Assembly (NCBI GenBank): GCA_010672825.2
Contig: JAAHFU020000004.1
Location: forward strand, 248,001-312,000
Reading direction: 5' to 3'
Source of the DNA: Leptolyngbya sp. SIO1E4
GTDB taxonomy: Bacteria > Cyanobacteriota > Cyanobacteriia > Phormidesmidales > Phormidesmidaceae
Length of the DNA: 64,000 bases
The notes beneath the pieces were generated by a model, which was not told the DNA's origin, did no database searches, and saw only the letters and a program-made list of their open reading frames with translations. Below are positions 7,284 through 16,059 of this stretch, in pieces. Each line of letters begins with the position of its first letter. Position 1 is the stretch's first letter. The translations under genes and the position numbers were made by a program.

Positions 7284-9962
7284 TCACAACCAATTCCCAA
7301 CTAAGACGTAATTTGCCCAAATGTAGGGCGTTGTATAGCCATACTCATTCATCAGCGCGAGCTGTGCCTGCCGCACACTTTCCGCGATCGACCTATCCGA
7401 CTGGGATAGATTTTCGTAGAAGCGAATCATAAAGTCTGTGTTCGGGGTGTCTTGAGCGATCCACAAGGTTGATAACACACTACGCGTGCCGGTTCTGGTG
7501 GCCAGCCCGGCTAATCCTAAGACCGCACGATCATCCCCTTGGGCCGTTTCACAGGCGCTTAACACCACCAGTTCTAACGGACGCGCCCCATTTCGACTTC
7601 CGATCTGAATTAAATTATTGAGGTCTTGAGCCACAATTTGTTCGTTGTAGGCGACGATATAGGTCTCCTGGGGGTCAGAGCTAAAGACCCCGTGGGTTTT
7701 CCAATGAATGGCTGAAAAGTCGCCCCTTTGCAGCTGCTGACGAATATTGTCGGTCGTAAACGATTCATCCATGAGTGGCTCGCTCACGTCTACATATTGA
7801 GCGATGCCTTCAAGCTCTTCTCTCAGCTTGGCAATGGGTGGAAATTGCGTTTCATTGATGACTTGGGGAATTCCTATGCCGCCCATTTTGACCTTCAGCG
7901 CGGGACGGGTCGCTCTGGGGGCAAACATTTGTAGGCGCGGGGCGATCGCAACCGCATAGCCCTTTTCGATTAAATACTGGTTCCCATCGTGCAGCACAGA
8001 CATGGGAATATTGCGCATCGTCCCGTCTAAGACAAATATCAGCGTCTGCACCGAGGCCTGACTCAGCTCGGCCTCAATGGGGCGCAACACCCAGTCGTAA
8101 ACTTTCTGGGCATCTGCCAGCACCTCGGGGGTTCGCTGTGGTGCAGCTAAGTTTGTCTGTAGTGCCAATAGCGTGGCGTCTAGGGTCGCCTGCGGGACCA
8201 AGGTCTCATGATAGGTGAGGGGGGTCGCCGCCCCCGGTAGCTGCGCAACCATCGCCACGCGATCGCTCAAGACAATCGGATAAAGAATGGCCGCTTGAGG
8301 ATCCTGCACCTGATCAACGCGCTGTACCTGGGTCAAGGCACAGCCTAAATAATTTTCTATCTCGGCTAACTGCAGTTGATCGACGGTTTGAATCGCTTGT
8401 TCTAGCTGTGGGGGTTGGGGGTCAGCTGCCTGAGACGATGTCAATAACAGCTCGATATATTGCCGATAGACAGGTTCAACATCATCTCGAAATGAAAACT
8501 GAACCTCTGCATTCACGTTTAGCAGGTCGTTGCGAACCCGTTGCAGGCTATTGACAGCAGCCTCATAGGCGCGGATGGCCCCAGGTTGGTCGTGCTGTTT
8601 TTGCCGTAGCCTACCCAGTTGCCATTCCCAGCGATACTGCAGTTCAGGGGCTTGAATCGTCTCTAATGTGAATAGGGCCTGTTCTGTTAAAGATTGGGCC
8701 TCAGCCCACTGTTGGGTCTGTTCATACACACGGCCTAACTGGCCCAAAGCGTAGGACTCAGCCTGTTTATCTGCGAGGGTTTGGGCGTGTTTAAAGGCGG
8801 CCGACAGCCGTTCGGCAACCGCTAGGGGGTGCAACGCATCTGAGGGCAACGCGGCGCTGGCGGTCGCTTCATGGGCGGGGATGAGTTGGATGAGCTTGAG
8901 GACACTCTCCGCCAGGTGAATGTTGGCATAGACAGTGGTGCGGCTGGGGGGCAGTGGGTCAATGGCCTGCTGCACGGTGGGCACTGCCTGGATGGCTGCC
9001 GTCCATTCCCCCTGATCGATCCAGAATCGGAGCAAATTTAACCGCGCCGACAATACATTGTCGGTGTCAATCGCTTGCTGATAGGCGGTGAGGGCGGCTT
9101 GCAAATGTGGCTGGGCTTCGGCCTGTTGCCCAATGGCCATCAGCCGATTGGCTATGGCCCATTCGGTATTGCCCAACTCCAAGAAGATCAAACCGGTGCT
9201 GTCGGGGTGAGGGGTTAACGATAGGCTGTTTTGCAGGAGGCTGCGAGCAGTGTCTAACTCGCCTATTTGCCGCAGTACGCCGCTCAGATGGCGCAGTCCA
9301 GTGGCCTTAAGTGCCATGTCTGGCTGTTGCTGCAGGGTTTGGTATACCTGTTGCAAGACGGTTTGGGCCTGACTGTTGAACCCTAAATGTTGCAACACCC
9401 TGGCCTGGTTGATTTGGGCGATCGCGACCCCGGCGGTATCCCCCGCTTGGTGATAGGCCTGCTCTGAGCGTTGCCACACCGCGAGGGCGGCTTCTACGTT
9501 GCCTTCTAACCAGTGCAGCTTGCCTTGGGTGTTCAAGACTTTTGCGTAAATCGCCATCTGCTCTGGCGTACCCGCCCCTGCCTCTACAGGTTCTATGGTG
9601 TGTAGGCTTTCAGTTAAGCGGTGCTCGGCCTGCCCTAACTCTCCTAGCTGTTGATGGGCTAAAGACTGGTAGCTTAGGGCTAAAGCCTGCCCCCAGCGAT
9701 CGCTTTGAGCGGTAAAGCCCTGATGAGCCTGCTGCCACTGTTGAAGGGCTGCTTGAAACTGGTCGGCTTCATAATGGGCCATGCCCTGCCTCAGTAAGGC
9801 TTGAGGGGTCTCAGCTGCGGCTACCGTTACTACCGTTAGGGCGCTGGTGACCCCAGGCAGCAACGGCAACCCAGCAGGAATGGCCACTGCCATCGCAAAG
9901 CTGAGGCAGCCCAGCAGCATCCACCGCACCAGGCCTTGCCAGCCCCCCTTCAACGCCAGCAT
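7284..9962 (-). CDS. Exported TPR-CHAT domain protease
   Basis: 892 residues. An N-terminal hydrophobic signal or anchor (about 12-50, ending near VTVAAAETPQ) suggests export. TPR-like helical pairs fill about 50-530. The C-terminal CHAT domain (caspase HetF associated with TPRs) shows the dyad His757 in HWKTHGVF and Cys804 in LSACETAQGDDRAVLGLAG, ending in the usual YIWANYVLVGNW. CHAT domains are caspase-like cysteine peptidases. The start overlaps the end of the TPS gene by 13 bp, so the two are probably translationally coupled. The genomic pairing suggests the TPS protein or an envelope protein as substrate; this is inference. Confidence 0.9.
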   Translation of the reverse strand: MLALKGGWQGLVRWMLLGCLSFAMAVAIPAGLPLLPGVTSALTVVTVAAAETPQALLRQGMAHYEADQFQAALQQWQQAHQGFTAQSDRWGQALALSYQSLAHQQLGELGQAEHRLTESLHTIEPVEAGAGTPEQMAIYAKVLNTQGKLHWLEGNVEAALAVWQRSEQAYHQAGDTAGVAIAQINQARVLQHLGFNSQAQTVLQQVYQTLQQQPDMALKATGLRHLSGVLRQIGELDTARSLLQNSLSLTPHPDSTGLIFLELGNTEWAIANRLMAIGQQAEAQPHLQAALTAYQQAIDTDNVLSARLNLLRFWIDQGEWTAAIQAVPTVQQAIDPLPPSRTTVYANIHLAESVLKLIQLIPAHEATASAALPSDALHPLAVAERLSAAFKHAQTLADKQAESYALGQLGRVYEQTQQWAEAQSLTEQALFTLETIQAPELQYRWEWQLGRLRQKQHDQPGAIRAYEAAVNSLQRVRNDLLNVNAEVQFSFRDDVEPVYRQYIELLLTSSQAADPQPPQLEQAIQTVDQLQLAEIENYLGCALTQVQRVDQVQDPQAAILYPIVLSDRVAMVAQLPGAATPLTYHETLVPQATLDATLLALQTNLAAPQRTPEVLADAQKVYDWVLRPIEAELSQASVQTLIFVLDGTMRNIPMSVLHDGNQYLIEKGYAVAIAPRLQMFAPRATRPALKVKMGGIGIPQVINETQFPPIAKLREELEGIAQYVDVSEPLMDESFTTDNIRQQLQRGDFSAIHWKTHGVFSSDPQETYIVAYNEQIVAQDLNNLIQIGSRNGARPLELVVLSACETAQGDDRAVLGLAGLATRTGTRSVLSTLWIAQDTPNTDFMIRFYENLSQSDRSIAESVRQAQLALMNEYGYTTPYIWANYVLVGNWL

Positions 9963-12900
9963 CGGCGGTGAGCCGCCTCATCATTTGGGGTAGCCGTGAG
10001 GACGATATCACCGGTATCACTCACAACCCATCCCTGGGCTTCTGTAATCGGTGCTGCATCCGGCACCGATTCAGGCAAGCGCAGATCCTCTAAGACGTCA
10101 TCGCTGCCGAGAACCTCTTCTGCCAGCGGGATGATTCCCCCACGCCCAGAGGTGTAAAACTCTCCCGGTGACGAGGCGTTTGCACCGGCCTGCTCACAGC
10201 CTTGCGCCAGCATTTGAGAGGCGTCTAAAAGCCCGGAGGGTAAAGCGACCAACCCCTGGTCAGGGTCAAGGTTGAGGGTGTTGATTTGAATGGTGCCGTC
10301 TACCCCTAACTCAGAACTGGCCCGAATGTCGCTGAATGCCGTGGGCTGAGCGCGGGGTTCGAGGCCAAAGACCCCTTGAGCCGTGATCTCAATATTGCCC
10401 CCTTGCCCCTCAAACGCATCGGCAACAATATCACTATCTTCTGTGGGGATGGCCACCACAAAGCCCTCTGACGCATCGATGGTAATATTGCCGCCATCAC
10501 CGCCTGCCTGGGCCAGCCCTGCTGTGGCTGAGATCAGACTACCGTTGCGCAACAGCAGTGCGTCTTGCAGGGTTAGCCTAATATTGCCCCCCTGATTTCT
10601 GGCCGTTGTTGCCGTGATCGTCGCACCGTTATTGAGGCTTAGAACATCTGCCGCTAGCTGAATGTTGCCGCCAACCCCAGTGCCTTGACTATTCGCTTCG
10701 ATAGTGGCGCCGTCTTCGAGGCTGATTTGCCGGGGGCCAGTAATGCGAATGTTGCCCCCGTCTCCGGTTGCCTCAGGGGCTTCTGTTCCGGCAAAGATGC
10801 CGGTTGTTGCGCCAGAGAGGGTCGCGCGATCGCGGATTTCTAGCTCAATATTGCCAGCATCAGAGCGGCCCTCGGTGGTCGTAAAGAGAAACCCCGCCCC
10901 GCGCATATCGAACTGGTTAGTCCTGATCATAATATTCCCCGATTCTCCCCCCGCCTCTCCCAGGGACGAGGCGCTGAACTGGGTCGCCTCACCGAGAGAA
11001 AACGTCTGGCTATTGACCGTAATATCGCCTCCCCGCCCTGGGGCGGAGGTCTCCGCTGATAGCCGGGCCCCATTCGATAAGGAGAAATCGCGAGTCGTAA
11101 TCTCGATATTGCCCCCATCCCCTGCGGAGCCCGGCAAGGCGTTGGTAGATATCGAACTCCGACCAAAGGCGGTGTTTCCATCCACGGCGATCGCCTCCGT
11201 GAGATTGAGCGTGATGTTACCTGCGGCACCGCTGCCCAACAAATCAGTGATGGCGGCTAGCCGAGCCCCATTCGTTAACGCCAAGGTTTGGCCGGTAATC
11301 TGAATATCTCCCCCCTTGCCGTCACGGGCCGTCGTGAAGACACCTGTTCGTCTGATCTGCCCTGCCTGGGTACTCACCCCATCAAACACGACTTCGTCAG
11401 CGGCAATGAAGACATCACCCGCGTCGCCCGTCCCAAACGAGGCGGTCAAAAAACTTGCCCCGTCGGCCACCCTCAGTTGAGGGGTGGTGATTGAGATATT
11501 GCCCGCATCTCCCTGTGACCCCGGAACCGCATTGCTAAACAAACTGGATGGGCCACTACCGTCTTGGCTGACCCCCTCTAAGGTGACCGACTCTGTGGCT
11601 GTTATGGTGATATCGCCAGCCGCGCCTGCGTTCAGAGCAAACGACGAGGCGTTGCCGCCCCCTACCATTTGCAGCCTGCGGGTCGTCAGGGTGACATCAC
11701 CGCTAGACCCGGTGGCTGCTTCATCGGAGACAGTAAAGAGTGAGCTGCCATCAAGGCTCACGGTATCGCGGGCCTGAATCACTATCGGGCTGCCTTCTCG
11801 CACCCCGGTTGTATAGGCCACAACGAATACTTCCTCCCCGAGTAATCGAACCGAGTCTGCTGATAACGTGATGCTTCCGCGTCTAGGTGAGGGGGTTGTT
11901 GCAGCACTGTTGCTGCTAATCACGCTGCTGCCTGTAGCTGAAATGGTCCCTCCACTTTGCAACAGAATATCGCCTCCGGAGAAGCCATTTGCCAAAATAC
12001 TCGATCCCTCCGTGAAGAGAATGTCACCCTGGGCTAAGAGGGCTACATTCCCCGCATTGGTCAAGGTTGCCGATGACGTAATACCACTCTCCATAAAAAT
12101 GTTGTTGCGGGCATCTAAAATAACGCTGCCCCCCTGGGTGTCAAAGCCTTGCACATCAATCCCATCGCCAAAGGCCCCAGCACCCGTGACAGTGATATCT
12201 CCCCCTGCCAGTGCGGGATTGGGTTGATATTGATTGGTGAGCAGCACTAACCCATTGGCAGCCGGGATAAAGACGTCTCCCACTGTGATATCGGCGCGGG
12301 TGGCCGGGGCTGTTAGGGTGGGGCCTTCTAAAAAAATATCTGTGCCGGCGTCAACGCCGGTAATGCCGATGACTCCGATCGCCTCAGGGCTGACCCCAGC
12401 ACGGATGTCTAGGGTGGGTTGGGCGCTGCCATCAATGGCAACGGCTGCTCCATTAGAGAGCTGAACCGTGTCTTGCAAGAACCCCTCGGTCGGGGCTCCG
12501 ACTTCGGGCTGGGTAATGGTGAGGGTGCCGATGTTAACTGAGCCCCCGGCCAAAATATGTAAAGAACTGCCGATGTACGCGTTAAAAGCAACATCCCCTA
12601 GGGTGCGGATCACTGGGTCATAGGGGCTAGCCAGGTTTCCTAGAGCCCCCGCCAGGGTTGTAACCTGAAAGTTGCCTCCACTCCAGTACTGGGCATCGCC
12701 TATGACTGGGGTTTCGCTTTGCAACTGCATATCTCCCCCCGAGAGCAGCCCGCTCTCGGGATGATTGAGAGCAAAGATATCAAGGGTCTGGGTCCCTTGC
12801 ACCAGCAGCTGGTCGTGCGCTGCGATCACTAGCGGCTGACTGCCGCTGTCGCGCAATCGCACGCTGTCGGTGCCAACCAGGCTCAGATTTCCGCCCGCGT

Positions 12901-13528
12901 GGAGCTGCCCTTGGATGTCTAATTGACCTGCGGTGAGGGTCAGGTCTTGGCCCACCGCTAAGATCCCTCGATTGATCAGGGTCGTTTGGCTGGCGGCGGC
13001 GCCTTGATTGCTGCCAAGCTGTAGCCCTGGATTGAGGGTGACGGTGAGCAGCGGCGGTGCCTCTGGCTCTGTGGCGCTAAATGTGGAGCCCTCTGCAAAG
13101 ATCAGGCTATCGGCTGTGCTCGCCGTGAATGAACCGCGAATATCGAGCTGGGCATTGGGGCCAAAAACAATGCCATTGGGATTGAGCAGAAACAAATTTG
13201 CGGTGCCGTTGGTGCGCAGCAGACCATCGATATCAGACACGGAGTCGCCCGTGACGCGACTGAAGATATTCTCGATGCTAATCGAGTTGTTGAAAACAGC
13301 TTCGCCCCCTGTAGGTACCGAGAACTCAGTAAAGCTGTGAAACAGGTTGCCACCTTGCTGGGTGCCGCCTTCAACGGTGCAAAGGGTGCAGCCCGGTGCA
13401 ACGCTGGAGGGGGTCGGCAGGGTATTGTCAGGGATGATTTGGGCGGGGGTGAGGGGGGCGATCGCAAGACTCCCGATAGCGGCCAGCCCAACCGTGGCTC
13501 CAGTCGCCCACCAGCGTGTCTGTTCCAT
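9950..13528 (-). CDS. Filamentous haemagglutinin-type TPS exoprotein (TpsA-like)
   Basis: About 1,190 residues. ATG 13528 (MEQTRWW) is preferred because GTGAGGGT lies about 8 bp upstream; the frame remains open to 13552. A signal peptide ends near PLTPAQIIPD. The N-terminal TPS domain carries the NPNGIVFGPNAQLD motif and FHSFTEFSVPTGGEAVFNN. The rest is a repetitive beta-helix with recurring GNI-x-ITA/T and TLSNGARLSAxT units. It would be secreted to the cell surface by a TpsB Omp85-type pore, but no TpsB gene is in the window. It lies between a membrane-protein gene (about 33 bp upstream) and the CHAT gene (13-bp overlap). Confidence 0.9.
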   Translation of the reverse strand: MEQTRWWATGATVGLAAIGSLAIAPLTPAQIIPDNTLPTPSSVAPGCTLCTVEGGTQQGGNLFHSFTEFSVPTGGEAVFNNSISIENIFSRVTGDSVSDIDGLLRTNGTANLFLLNPNGIVFGPNAQLDIRGSFTASTADSLIFAEGSTFSATEPEAPPLLTVTLNPGLQLGSNQGAAASQTTLINRGILAVGQDLTLTAGQLDIQGQLHAGGNLSLVGTDSVRLRDSGSQPLVIAAHDQLLVQGTQTLDIFALNHPESGLLSGGDMQLQSETPVIGDAQYWSGGNFQVTTLAGALGNLASPYDPVIRTLGDVAFNAYIGSSLHILAGGSVNIGTLTITQPEVGAPTEGFLQDTVQLSNGAAVAIDGSAQPTLDIRAGVSPEAIGVIGITGVDAGTDIFLEGPTLTAPATRADITVGDVFIPAANGLVLLTNQYQPNPALAGGDITVTGAGAFGDGIDVQGFDTQGGSVILDARNNIFMESGITSSATLTNAGNVALLAQGDILFTEGSSILANGFSGGDILLQSGGTISATGSSVISSNSAATTPSPRRGSITLSADSVRLLGEEVFVVAYTTGVREGSPIVIQARDTVSLDGSSLFTVSDEAATGSSGDVTLTTRRLQMVGGGNASSFALNAGAAGDITITATESVTLEGVSQDGSGPSSLFSNAVPGSQGDAGNISITTPQLRVADGASFLTASFGTGDAGDVFIAADEVVFDGVSTQAGQIRRTGVFTTARDGKGGDIQITGQTLALTNGARLAAITDLLGSGAAGNITLNLTEAIAVDGNTAFGRSSISTNALPGSAGDGGNIEITTRDFSLSNGARLSAETSAPGRGGDITVNSQTFSLGEATQFSASSLGEAGGESGNIMIRTNQFDMRGAGFLFTTTEGRSDAGNIELEIRDRATLSGATTGIFAGTEAPEATGDGGNIRITGPRQISLEDGATIEANSQGTGVGGNIQLAADVLSLNNGATITATTARNQGGNIRLTLQDALLLRNGSLISATAGLAQAGGDGGNITIDASEGFVVAIPTEDSDIVADAFEGQGGNIEITAQGVFGLEPRAQPTAFSDIRASSELGVDGTIQINTLNLDPDQGLVALPSGLLDASQMLAQGCEQAGANASSPGEFYTSGRGGIIPLAEEVLGSDDVLEDLRLPESVPDAAPITEAQGWVVSDTGDIVLTATPNDEAAHRRCWR

Positions 13529-13561
13529 CGATTCAACCCTCACTGTGTACACCCACGATGC

Positions 13562-14407
13562 TTAATCCGCAAACCCTGACCCCAGGAGAACCCAAAGGAG
13601 AATATTGCTGACTATCCACGCTGTCCCGATGCCGCTGCTCAGGGTCACCACGGTTTGGGTGGCGCGATTTGCCCGCTGCCGCAGCAACAGAACTGCGATC
13701 AGCGTGACACCAATCCCCACAACCATTGCCCCTTGATTCACTACCCGATCCCAAGTCTCAGATGTAAACCCATAGGGGGTGACGGCAGCGTACGGCACGC
13801 TAGCTAGCGTAATCCAAGCCCACTGATAGAGGATTAATCCCCAGACGAGGCTGGCTAACCCTTTGGTTAACCAATGCGGATGCCGCCAGGCAAAGTAGGC
13901 CGCTATCACACCCGCAACCAGAGACAGCCCACTGCTGATGTTGATCAGACGTGATTCGCCCAAGGTTAGCAGGGTTTGAATTCCCCAGTATTTTTGCTGC
14001 ACCGCTTGCAACTGTTGCGGGCTCAATGCCAGGCCGGTAACCTCAAACGCCTCTGAGGTTATCGGTGCATAGTGGAACCCTTTACTGAGGCAGCTAATCG
14101 ATTGCCCATTGTATTGAGCCTGACACTGGCTTGGCCCAAAGTCAGTCATAGTTTCTAAAACCAGCACTAATGACTGGCCTTGAATGTCTGCCTGACACTC
14201 AGACCGCTGTCCGGTTTCTGTACAGTTGAAGATGCGATTAGGCAGGGCAATCGTTGTATCGGAGCCAGCGTTGATATAAACCCCGGCAAATGGCACATCT
14301 ATTCCCCCGCCTCGGGCTTCAAACACCAACAAAAATAGAAAAGAGCTAAATAATATAATCCATAGACCAAGCAAAAATCTTGTTAGGAAAATGCGCAAGC
14401 GACGCAT
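13562..14407 (-). CDS. Four-TM membrane protein of unknown function
   Basis: 281 residues. TM1 at about 8-30, an extracytoplasmic Cys-containing domain of about 125 residues (Cys in NCTETG, SECQAD, PSQCQAQ and ISCLSKG, potentially two disulphides), then three or more TM helices (ISSGLSLVAGVIAAYFAW, LASLVWGLILYQWAWITL, GAMVVGIGVTLIAVLLL). Not assigned to a named family. First gene of the apparent operon with the TPS and CHAT genes, so it may anchor or monitor that system. Confidence 0.7.
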   Translation of the reverse strand: MRRLRIFLTRFLLGLWIILFSSFLFLLVFEARGGGIDVPFAGVYINAGSDTTIALPNRIFNCTETGQRSECQADIQGQSLVLVLETMTDFGPSQCQAQYNGQSISCLSKGFHYAPITSEAFEVTGLALSPQQLQAVQQKYWGIQTLLTLGESRLINISSGLSLVAGVIAAYFAWRHPHWLTKGLASLVWGLILYQWAWITLASVPYAAVTPYGFTSETWDRVVNQGAMVVGIGVTLIAVLLLRQRANRATQTVVTLSSGIGTAWIVSNILLWVLLGSGFAD

Positions 14408-15004
14408 CGCGTCTAACCTCCATCGAGTTAATTTGTTTTAGAGATGTCTCAGAGATCTTTCAAGATGAAAACTGATGCACTAGACGAGCCTTCAAGGGGG
14501 AGTGCAAGATTCCCCAGGTAGCGCTACCCTTCTGATTCGCTCAGGTGAATTCATGGGTCAGAAGACGGTCCTTTTCTCTTGAGAACATAGACACCCTGCC
14601 TTTAGCCAGGAAGGAAAAAGCGATCGCGATTGCTCGTATGTAACTGTTTGAACTGCCTGACTCCTGAGTTCTTCAAACGTAACAATCCATGGGATTATCG
14701 TGATCCAGTTTATGTAATCTTCAAATTAATTTCTATTGCCCTGTAACACTCTGTTGGATGATGATTAAGCCGTCGTGTTTAGCGACAGATCGGTAAAAAG
14801 ATCTCAAAAAAACAACCCTGAAATTCTGTCAATAGCCTCATCTCTTCACGGAGGTTTACATTGTGAAGACAGGAGAAGATTGCCTTGTCTTTAATCTGGT
14901 TGATTCAAGGGGGGAAGGTCTCTCGGCGTGCTCCAAGCAATCACGTGGCGCGGGATGATTGTTATTGGCACTCTTCCCAAACGGCTATGGGAATAGCCAA
15001 TTGG
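14408..15004. other. 597-bp intergenic region upstream of the TPS operon
   Basis: Contains no convincing ORF. Probably holds the promoter of the minus-strand operon starting at 14407. Its right end contains the palindrome listed at 14990. Confidence 0.4.
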
Positions 15005-15011
15005 CTATTCC
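14990..15011. promoter_or_regulatory. 22-bp perfect palindrome at the end of the DUF928 gene
   Basis: Left half GGAATAGCCAA (14990-15000) and right half TTGGCTATTCC (15001-15011) are exact complements and overlap the stop codon of the DUF928 gene. As RNA it could form a 9-bp stem with an AATT loop, but no T-tract follows. It is either a weak terminator or processing hairpin, or a protein-binding site. Confidence 0.5.
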
Positions 15012-15769
15012 TCCTCTTCTAGGGGCAAAACAGGTCCCAAAAATTGAGCGTCTCCGACAGATTCTGCCTCAATCAGCTGCAGTAGTTCCTGCCATTGAGC
15101 GGATAGCTGACTCTCTTGGGGAGAGGCTTGTAGGCGATCTGCAACGCTTGCCAGGGCGTCGTACCAAATCTCTGGAGACCCTGCCTGGATTTGTTGTGCC
15201 CGTTCGGGTGTCAGGGCCACTCGCTGCATTGCGCCATGCAGGGTCAGGTCAGGTTGGGTGTCTTCATCGTCTTCACAGTGCAGCTGAAAATACCAGCGAT
15301 AGATTTGGTCTTCTGCCAGCGCATACTCCGGCACCTCAGGTAGGGTGATACTGACGATCCCGGGGGACGCGGGTAGGGTGAAGCGAGTTTCATAATGGCG
15401 GATTTCTTCATCGGGCCAAAGCAGCAGAGAAAACTCACCGTATTGAACATCTTCAGCACCCGCGGGAATGTAAAACAAAACCGTAGGATAGGCGCGGGTG
15501 GTCAAGACAGGATTTTCGGCGGGAATCAGTGCCCGTAAGCCATCGTTGAGAGGACTGCACAAAGACTCATCAGGGTTGAGCCCGCCCCCCGGTCGGGTGC
15601 CATTTGGAGGGGGGGCATTGGGGGGAGGCGGGGGTGCTTGGGTGGTTCCTGCCATGGGCGTGCGGGCAGGGGCGTTTTGAGGAAGCCATAGAAGGGATAG
15701 CACCAGACTGCTGGCTAACGTACCTGCGATCGCAATGGGTAGCTTCTGAAGGGTCATTCTGAATTCCAA
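15005..15769 (-). CDS. DUF928 family exported protein
   Basis: 254 residues (MTLQKL at 15757 is an alternative start). A signal peptide, a Pro/Gly-rich linker, then the DUF928 core: LCSPLNDGLRALIPAENPVLTTRAYPTVLFYIP, EIRHYETRFTLPASPGIVSITLP and YRWYFQLHC. The last 25 residues are acidic. DUF928 proteins are predicted periplasmic beta-rich proteins regularly found beside CHASE2, DUF1822 and TPS genes in cyanobacteria. Function unknown. Confidence 0.88.
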   Translation of the reverse strand: MEFRMTLQKLPIAIAGTLASSLVLSLLWLPQNAPARTPMAGTTQAPPPPPNAPPPNGTRPGGGLNPDESLCSPLNDGLRALIPAENPVLTTRAYPTVLFYIPAGAEDVQYGEFSLLLWPDEEIRHYETRFTLPASPGIVSITLPEVPEYALAEDQIYRWYFQLHCEDDEDTQPDLTLHGAMQRVALTPERAQQIQAGSPEIWYDALASVADRLQASPQESQLSAQWQELLQLIEAESVGDAQFLGPVLPLEEEE

Positions 15770-16059
15770 AGGGGCGACAGGTTAGACAGAGAATTTCCCA
15801 AAGATCACTTTGCCTAAGTTCTTCCCTAGTCAGCATTAGCCTTTCATCAGAAAGAACTTGGGAAGATGCCTCACAGTAGCTCGCTCCTGCTGTTTATACA
15901 CATCTTTCACGATCCGCGTCAAAAGGTTGCATTTGCCCCCTTTGTTCCCAAAGTTGAGGGAACCTGCGCTTGCAGTCTCCCAGAATGGGGGGATTGAGAA
16001 GGCAATGCACTGAAATGGAATGGGAAGTGACTGATGTATACGCTGCAGCAGTTGCTTGT